Assembly (NCBI RefSeq): GCF_030247185.1
Contig: NC_080571.1
Coordinates: 162,102,352-162,166,351, forward strand
Length of the DNA stretch: 64,000 bases
Source of the DNA: Malaya genurostris
Taxonomy: Eukaryota > Arthropoda > Insecta > Diptera > Culicidae
Reading direction: 5' to 3'
Below are positions 57,036 through 64,000 of the stretch, one piece after another. The notes beneath the pieces were generated by a model. It was not told where the DNA came from, did no database searches, and saw only the letters and a program-made list of their open reading frames with translations. Each line of letters begins with the position of its first letter. Within the stretch, counting starts at the first letter, position 1. Both the position numbers and the translations under genes were made by a program.

Positions 57036-57868
57036 TTAGAACTTATTATCACTTAATATAGGATGACTTAAGTTTACTAAAGCACTTATTATGATCATGA
57101 TGTCGTCAATATGACCAAGGATACAAGAATGAATAGTTTCATTAAAAATATTAAAAATCTTTACTTTTTGAATAACTCGTTCGACATGTATACGGGACCT
57201 GGCAATAGTCTCATTACTATTAAGGCTTCGATTGAAGTTAAAATCTCACCGCGCATGAACGGAGGATGCGCATTCGTTTTCAATTGTAACACCTTTGTCC
57301 ACGATTATTTCATCAACGTGAGCAGGCAAACGGTCTATCAGATGTTCGTTATTGAAAATAAATTTATCGGACTTTCCAGAATACGCACAACTTATAAACG
57401 AAATCGATCCTGCAGGAGTAATTCCAATTAAAAATTTCACTGTTCGTCGACCTTTGTGGTTGGAGTAGCACGATATGCGGCAATTCAAGCATTGGAGATT
57501 AGCAATTGGAACCTCCGTGCAATCTAGAACCATTGTTACGTTTGAGAAATTTTCCCGGAAGCACAAAGGAATGTTCTTCCTAATTTCTTCTTTGGGTGGC
57601 AAATAAAAAAAAACTTGTTTAGTATTCCAGCTAAGAGCTGTATTGTATGCGAGAAATATTTTGACACGGTTACTCCCGTTATACGAAACAATATCCCGAG
57701 TGCTTCGAATGATATGTTTTGTTTTAGTTTAGCGAGAACCAAAATTATACGATCGGTAATATGTATTTTGAATTTTCGAAAATTTGTAATATTTTCCAAC
57801 TTGCTACAAGCAAGACTTATCTCTTTTAGTAATTCTAACGATGTTATGCCGGTCCATATGTTTAATTG
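57036..57868 (-). pseudogene. PIF/Harbinger (DDE_Tnp_4) transposase, two frameshifts
   Basis: The minus strand reads in three frames. At 57868-57600 lies the helix-turn-helix part (DRIILVLAKLKQNISFEALG). At 57602-57246 lies the catalytic core, with the first Asp in VLDCTEV and the second in IVDKG. At about 57215-57036 lies the end, with the catalytic Glu in RIHVERVIQKVKIF and a stop at 57036. A PPFMRG stretch between them is in another frame. The layout and motifs (CTEVPIANLQ, SNHKGRRTVKFLIGITPAG) are those of the ISL2EU branch. The N-terminal THAP-like part is not found. The DDE triad is complete apart from VDKG where DRG is usual. Confidence 0.85.
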
Positions 57869-58594
57869 ATTATTAGAAATGAGAAAATTTTATAAAATTA
57901 CATTTGAAAAGGGTTCATTTCGTTGTTCTATTTTATTGATAACAGACGTTTCATACACTGGCTTAAGCTCCAGACTGATTGGTAAATCACTTCTTGCACT
58001 TTTCGCAATAGTATAGTCAAATACAAATAATAATACCCCTAAGTCCCATATAAACGAACCGCCAATGTTTGGTTCACAGCCTGAACAAGTAAGCCTAGCA
58101 AATTACCAAATACAAATAATAATACCCCTGAGTCCCATACATTCGGAGCGCTAATGTTTGGTTCACAGAATGATCAATTTAGCCTAGCATGTTTTACTTT
58201 TTCGTCATGACAGCATAGAAAAGTTGAAAAAGAAAATCTCTGGCAACACTACGACATCGAAGCATGCTAGTAATTATCATGAAAACAATGCGTCGCTATC
58301 AAATAGCGGATGAAAACATTTATGAATGAAATGACTTATATTTCAAAACGAAAACTTCGATGATTTGAGGTATTTTATTTATTCCATTACCAAGTTTCAT
58401 ATTGTTTTTTTTTTATGGAAGAACCATATTCATAACTGACGCCAGTGTGATATTCTTCTGGACCACAAGTGATCGACAAATATCCAACAAGTTGTTGTAG
58501 CATATCTGGAATTGTGTATTTATTGACGTTTTAATATGTTAAATAATAAACGATTGAATCAGAGATCAGAGTGCGCTCGCATTCCTCGGTAATA
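57869..58594. other. Spacer with an ~87-bp tandem duplication
   Basis: 58019-58105 (caaatacaaataataatacc ... tttggttcacag) is repeated with changes at 58108-58193. The remainder shows no gene. Confidence 0.5.
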
Positions 58595-59444
58595 TCAATG
58601 TTGAAACACTTGCTCTGTTGAACTGCCGTTGTTGTAGTCATATGCGAGGGAACGGCTACCTTTTTTAGTAGCTTCCTCGAACGTCCTCAAATATTGTGCA
58701 TCATTCTTTCGAATCACACATAGATCAATGTTAGAACCGGATCCTAAATTGTTGAAAACTCCGGCAGTAATTGCCTCACGAACCAACTTTTTGCTCTCCT
58801 CTTCATCCATATCTGGTTTCCAGCGAGACTCGAACACGGACATAGCTGCAAGTCTGCCCGATCTCATTGTAGCATAAGGCAGCTTATCTGTCGATCCGTG
58901 AGGATAAATACAATAAATATACGATCCCGTATGATATACACCCCCTAAAACCAAAGCAGCGCTAATATGACCTTGATAGCGAAACAAAAACTGTTTCAAC
59001 ATCGTATTAGCAATAACTATCGGGACTGTTCATCCAGTATTTAACCGGTGTAATTCTAAATTTGTCGATATCATATGAGTGGTTATTTCCGTGTCAGCAG
59101 CTGTTCCGGCACCACAGTAGTTCATGTTTTTAGTCAAGTAGTGAATATTTTCGCAGTTTTTATCCTCCACGATTGGTCTCTCAGTAGCACGAGTTTTAAT
59201 AGCTTTCGGCGGAACAAATCGTTGGTGCATTGTTGAGCATTTCTATAAAACATCAAGGTTAGAAATTCAAGTCTTGCGTTTCCTCTGACGACACTAACCT
59301 GCGACAGTTTTCAAAACTGAATCCGGGTGCTTCCAGATGTCGATAGTCATATCGGTTCTTAGTCAAACAATGGTAATCACAAAAAGCAGCTTCAATTACA
59401 TTCAAATTCTTTCGGATTTTCCACGATCTCGAAAAATTAAACAT
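58595..59444 (-). pseudogene. Proteasome beta-2 subunit (PSMB7-like) unprocessed pseudogene
   Basis: Exon 1 (59444-59299) ends with GFSFENCRR at donor gttagt. An intron of 56 bp ends tttatag, and exon 2 (59242-58595) follows. Recognisable: [52 protein letters not shown] and [11 protein letters not shown]. The lesions are a frameshift right after the splice, loss of about 20 codons at 59191-59194 that removes the N-terminal catalytic threonine and the segment up to RATE, a TGA at 59030-59032 replacing the arginine after LNTG, and a shifted C-terminus near 58605. The retained intron shows DNA-level duplication, not retrotransposition. The living subunit carries the trypsin-like activity of the 20S proteasome; this copy cannot. 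Confidence 0.92.
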
Positions 59445-60250
59445 CTTTGTTTATGAGCATAATAAACAGTCACTATGGTGAATCATTTTCCAGTCATCAG
59501 AGTTGCCAGTTTTATATAAAATTCAATAAGGTACACCGTCACTCTGACAGTGTATCATGACAGTGTACACGCTTACTTGTGGCTACCCAGTGAGTGAATC
59601 GAAAGTACTCATTTTCAACAACTGTGAACAGATGTCAAAAAATGAGTAGAATTTAAAACTGTCACTGTGTCAAAGTAACTTAACCGCGCCATCCGACATT
59701 TTCAAGTTTTTCCGGATGGATAAAATTAAAAGTATTATAGACAGAGAGTCGTGTCAGGCTCTAGCTGGTAAGTAAAATACATTAAAATGCATTTTTACAT
59801 TATGCAATAAAAATACATTTGAACTACGAATAGATTTCCCGTTTGTGGTTGCTTGGTGGATTGATGCCGAGAGAAGCAGAACTGTTCCGGATACATGTTT
59901 GAAAAAAAAACATTGAATTAAACCTGTTGCACATGTGGGTATTGCAATAAAACGTAGTTATTTTTTAAAAGTTTTTAAAGTAATTTATTTAAACATCATT
60001 GGGTTGGATAATAATGGGTACTTTCCACATATTTACAAATAACAACAAAAGAGAGTAAGTTCTACTCAAATTTTGCGAAAAGCATATTTACCCAAAATTG
60101 CGTAATACTTACTGTACTCAATTTTGGGTAGGTATAGTTTTTGCGAAATTGAGTGACTTTTGACTCAATTTTGGGTAGCCACAAGTAAGCGTGTACCGCA
60201 CGATGCAAAATGTGTCCTTGAAAATTTGTCGGAGTACTCCGTATTATAAT
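59445..60250. repeat. Pseudogene upstream region, duplicated at 60960-61125
   Basis: 59460-59567 plus 60194-60240 match 60965-61120 (aataaacagt(c/a)actatggtgaa; gacagtgta; ccgcacgatgcaaaatgtgt). The second copy lacks the MITE. Confidence 0.85.
59568..60193. mobile_element. CACGCTTACTTGTGGCTACCCA MITE, copy 2, TA TSD
   Basis: Inverted ends cacgcttacttgtggctacc and the mirror are flanked by TA (59566-59567 and 60194-60195). The paralogous empty site gacagtgtaccgcacgatgc is at 61051. It is 626 bp and non-coding. Confidence 0.92.
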
Positions 60251-61134
60251 TTGTATTTGAAATTACTCCCTTTCGTTGCGATAGTTTGAAAATGTGGAAG
60301 GAGATCGTTTCTGGCAACGCTTTATGCTAGTTGCTACGGCGCAAAACAAGTTTGTTTGTTTATGTTTTCCGTTGTTGTATTGCAACAAATTCAAAGATAC
60401 ACTCCAGCTAATCGATGAATGAAGAATTGCGATATTTTTTGGCAGTGATGGGACTTTATTTCATAGACGGGCCTTGGTGTGGAACATGGGTACGATTCGT
60501 TTACGTACCACGGAAACAGCGATTAGCGCTCTACACGATAAAATAAAAGTTAAAAGAGAAACAAATGCAAGCTGTGTATGCGTTTTCCCAATAGTCACTC
60601 ATATATGCGTGACCCAGACAAATTGATTATAGCCCGAACGGTGGCAGACACAACAGTTTTTCTTTCATGATGGATAAACTTATTAATTGAATTATTTTCT
60701 ATTAGTATTATGACGTAAAGGTTCCCCGTATTTAGCAGATGTTGGAAAAATTCCTACTCCTCTGACGGGAGTGATTTGCAATGTGAACGGATGGCTACCA
60801 TAACGATTCGGTGAACAGTGCCGAGACATTCTAACATATAATACTGAGCAATTTCCGAAAAGCCAAGGAGCAAATTTCTGAAAAGCCAAGGAGGACAAAA
60901 AAAAACCGATATGGAATAACCATATCTCATACACAACAACATAGTTCAAGTTTATTTTTCACTACAATAAACAGTAACTATGGTGAACTTTTTCTTACCC
61001 TTCAGTGTTGCTAGTTTTATAGAAAACTCGTTAAAGTACATTGTCACTCTGACAGTGTACCGCACGATGCAAAATGTGTCCTTGAAAATTTGTCGAAGTA
61101 CTCCGTATTATAATTTGTATTTGGTGGTACTACG
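60251..61134. other. Unassigned stretch, then the duplicated promoter-side segment
   Basis: 60251-60950 has no recognised gene; a local repeat gaaaagccaaggag lies at 60857-60893. 60965-61125 is the copy described above. Confidence 0.4.
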
Positions 61135-61629
61135 TTGGAAGTTTTTCACAAGTTTATGCTAAGCGGCCATTTCCACATGGAGGTAGACACTGTGCATGCA
61201 GCGATTGAAAGGGCAAAGAAAAAATGTTCGGTTGATATAGAAATCTCCCACGATTGGGCTATATTTATTAGTTCGATCCGCCGGAAATTTCCTTTCAATG
61301 TAACCGAATTGGACCAAAAAGAAATGCCTAATTTGAAATCTTTAGATAATAGATACCAAATACCAAAATTCTCGACTTCGGGTAGGCCATTTAGAATGAA
61401 GGAAGTTATGATATTCCGGTATTCCACAGAATCTCCTGGACTAGTTGAATATAAAGCTGATGTATTCAGTAGCATTCAAGTTCTAAGAAATGCAGCAAGC
61501 GACGTTGACAATGTTATTTTAAAACCAATTTCGGATCAACCAATAGAGTTACCGAGCGCAAAGCTAGAAGATTTGAGGAAACTTATGCCTTACATCAAAC
61601 GAAAGGAATATTACTCTACATTTCTTTAA
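61135..61629 (+). CDS. C-terminal fragment of a TE-associated insect protein
   Basis: A 164-residue frame beginning near GHFHMEVDTVHAAIERAKKK and ending RKLMPYIKRKEYYSTFL. The GHxxMEVDxVHxxIE stretch and the closing LMxYIKxxYxxFY-like end are familiar from many copies of uncharacterised, transposon-borne proteins in insects; I do not know the biochemical role. The frame opens inside the protein (the first ATG is not a natural start), so the 5' part is missing. A further stretch with GRRKN and acidic residues (61645-61725) may be a frame-shifted tail. It lies right after the duplicated pseudogene-upstream segment. Confidence 0.55.
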   Translation: MEVFHKFMLSGHFHMEVDTVHAAIERAKKKCSVDIEISHDWAIFISSIRRKFPFNVTELDQKEMPNLKSLDNRYQIPKFSTSGRPFRMKEVMIFRYSTESPGLVEYKADVFSSIQVLRNAASDVDNVILKPISDQPIELPSAKLEDLRKLMPYIKRKEYYSTFL

Positions 61630-63031
61630 ACATTGGTAGCACCGAAGAGAGGTAGACGAAAGAATGCTGTGATTGACCATTTTGATGCAGATCAAGATCC
61701 AATGGAGGATAGCGATTGTGACGAATAAGAACATCAAGAGATTTAGAGCAATCGATCAACTTTGTGCTTATAAATTTGCTAAATCTAAGTCAAATAACAT
61801 TATTATTATTTGTTCTACCCCGGTGGTAATACCATTATTATGGTAAACTACAAATAAAATCTACTAACATGTTGAAGTTCTCTTTTTTTAATAACACGAA
61901 AATACCTTTTTAAACTCAACATCAGAGCAAATTTTAATATTATTCTAAATCTATTCACAAATGTTGTCCAGTTCAGGATCTCAACATGATTCATATCTGA
62001 ACCAAGAACAAACCTGTGTTCTGTTTTATGAGACATGAAATATTTGACCAGATTTAAATCTGATTGATATTTTCTGATAGTAAATTTCATTCAGAATTTC
62101 CTCCGTGCCTCCGAAATCCGGCTTATTTGCAATGGTCGTATTGTTACCATATTGCACATCTCAGTTGACTGCATTTTCTTATGGTGTTCCTTCCGAGAGC
62201 ATCAGCACATAAATCTTATTGTTTTCTGTTGCAGTTCTCTGGTTGATCGTTAGTGTAGAGGTGCCCTATTAACAGATGAGACAAGAGGTTTTTATCAAAA
62301 CGTTTTCGAACACAGTTCCTACAGAAAGCTCTTACCTAATTGTACAGTTTGATGCATCCAAAAGAATAATCAAGGGTTGACAGTGTATTTAACACCAGAA
62401 CTGTTCGATATTTGCATGTCACAAGCTTTTCTAAAAATATATTTGTAAATATCATAACGGAACCGCTTTATGCCTTCTTGTTTTATTTTACGGTGGTACC
62501 CCACCGCCGTGAAACGGCCCACCCGCTGGCTGAGCCACCAGTCCGAGACAAGAACCTTTTCAGGAGAATACGTACTAAACAACTACCGCAGCGCCCCCTT
62601 ATTCGTGAAAAATAAAAGCTGGGAGTTCCCCCACCAGCTCGGGGAGGTATTCACCAAAAAATTAATCAAAAACTTCTTCGAAGCGCCATCTACCGTCAAA
62701 ATGAAAAAGCTGGGAACTCCCCTACCAGAAAAAAAGGATGAGCAATACGTTGGACAATTTCGAAAGTAGGAAAAAATTAACAATTGCAAGCTTGTACATA
62801 TATGTTTAAATCTGCAATATGTGAATCATATATCGATTTGTTATAGAATTGTGCTATGTCGAATAAGCGTGTTGAATAGAAAATATTACTGTTCGGAAAA
62901 ATCACTTTCAGCCTAAATTATTCACAACCAACAAATCAATTGTCCGCCATAGGTATCAATTGCCCACTCGTTTTTTCCACATGCTAGTTATTATGACACT
63001 AACAGTAAGCATGAAAACGGTCCGCATTTAT
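61630..63031. other. Unassigned stretch with small GC-richer segment
   Basis: 62500-62770 is less AT-rich, with repeated aagctggga(g/a)(t/c)tcccc(c/t)accag words (62608 and 62707). The frame 62470-62769 has no recognised domain. Nothing else is visible. Confidence 0.35.
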
Positions 63032-64000
63032 TTTCCAAAACTGAAAAACGCTCTCTGGGCGATATGATTTTCTCGTTCAGCATACTTTGAACTACATGCT
63101 GGCCAAATTTGAGTATTGGGAAATGGGTCCGACGGCAGATATTTGGTAATCAATACGAAATCAATAATTCATCAAGGAAAACTTGAAAACTTTGATCGAA
63201 ATTTATTTTCCAAAACTAAAAAACGCTCTCTGGGCGATATGATTTCCTCGTTCAACATACTTTGAACTACATTCTGGCCGCATTTGAGTATTGGGAAATG
63301 GGTCCGACGGCAGATATTCGATTAATAATAAAACAATCAATATTACATAATATCAAATTTCTGAAACGCCATCTACTCGTGATTTCATGCACTTCAGTAC
63401 AATTCCCCCACCAATTAGAAATTGAAAAGTTTTGATCAAATTTAATTTTCCAAAACTAAAAAACGCTCTCTAGGCAATATGATTTTCTCGTTCAGCATAC
63501 TTTGAACTACATTCTGGCTAAATTTGAGTATTGGGAAATGGGTCCGACGGCAGATATTTGGTAATCAATACAAAATCAATAATTCATCAAGGAAAACTTG
63601 AAAACTTTGATCGAAATTTATTTTCCAAAACTAAAAAACGCTCTCTGGGCGATATGATTTCCTCGTTCAACATACTTTGAACTACATTCTGGCCGAATTT
63701 GAGTATTGGGAAATGGGTCCGACGGCAGATATTCGATTATTAATAAAACAATCAATATTACATAATATCAAATTTCCGAAGCGCCATCTACTCGTGATTT
63801 CATGCACTTCAGTACATTCCCCCACCAGTTAGAGATTGAAAAGTTTTGATCAAATTTAATTTTCCAAAACTAAAAAACGCTCTCTAGGCAATATGATTTT
63901 CTCGTTCAGCATACTTTGAACTACATTCTGGCCGAGTTTGAGTATTGGGAAATGGGTCCGACGGCAGATATTTGGTAATCAATACGAAATCAATAATTCA
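63032..64000. repeat. Higher-order tandem repeat, 415-bp period
   Basis: The start word ttttccaaaact recurs at 63032, 63207, 63447, 63622 and 63861, i.e. alternating monomers of about 175 and 240 bp. Shared core: aacgctctctgggcgatatg ... gggaaatgggtccgacggca. The long monomer adds a cgccatctactcgtgatttc segment. The array runs past the window end. Confidence 0.92.

Larger units (their letters stand above)
55431..57868. mobile_element. Decayed ISL2EU/IS4EU-type PIF-Harbinger transposon
   Basis: A YqaJ-nuclease gene on the plus strand faces a DDE_Tnp_4-type transposase gene on the minus strand, with 3' ends about 90 bp apart. This two-gene content is the known make-up of ISL2EU-group elements. 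Terminal repeats are not identified, so the outer limits are only the coding limits plus the neighbouring MITE. Confidence 0.75.

Overview
The window looks like non-genic, transposon-saturated chromosomal DNA of a dipteran insect, most likely a mosquito with a large genome. Spliced genes, a non-LTR retrotransposon with an RNase H domain, an animal-type proteasome beta gene relic, AT-rich sequence and very dense MITE-like repeats all indicate an insect. The species assignment is inference. I see no complete single-copy host gene, no tRNA or rRNA gene, and no prokaryotic feature.

Layout. 1-1392: relic of a two-base-TSD DNA transposon, split by a 481-bp element that carries a complete type III hammerhead ribozyme. 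1724-3228: an element found inverted at 9838-10937. 3749-5794: a ~103-bp minisatellite of 20 units. 6085-6803: a MITE with 7-bp TSDs. 7032-42200: three tandem-like copies, in the same orientation, of a composite repeat (blocks P and Q, then the TTGCCAG and ACAGATTT repeats), each copy decorated by different nested insertions. These insertions include a 5'-truncated LINE (11826-13098), three hAT-like MITEs, two CACACT(T/A)AG elements (25341-28033 and 28068-29519), and a perfect 350-bp palindrome holding one Penelope-type hammerhead on each strand (37584-37968). 41892-44587: four clean MITE insertions, several with an empty site elsewhere in the window.

45340-53204 is the most interesting feature: a 7.9-kb transposon with CACTGA termini. 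It has a TA duplication, proven because it splits the terminal repeat of another MITE. It carries two genes on the minus strand. One is a nine-exon ~600-residue protein with a single frameshift. The other is an intact 825-residue C2H2 zinc-finger protein with DDE-like landmarks. Decayed relatives of the zinc-finger and helper-like coding parts occur in the CACACT(T/A)AG elements at 25-29 kb, so a two-protein transposition system appears in several stages of decay.

54-64 kb: a decayed ISL2EU/IS4EU-type PIF/Harbinger element with a YqaJ nuclease gene (+) facing a DDE transposase gene (-). Then come a proteasome beta-2 (PSMB7-like) unprocessed pseudogene lacking its catalytic threonine segment, a duplicated upstream segment giving an empty site for a MITE, the C-terminal part of a TE-associated protein, and a 415-bp higher-order tandem repeat running off the end.
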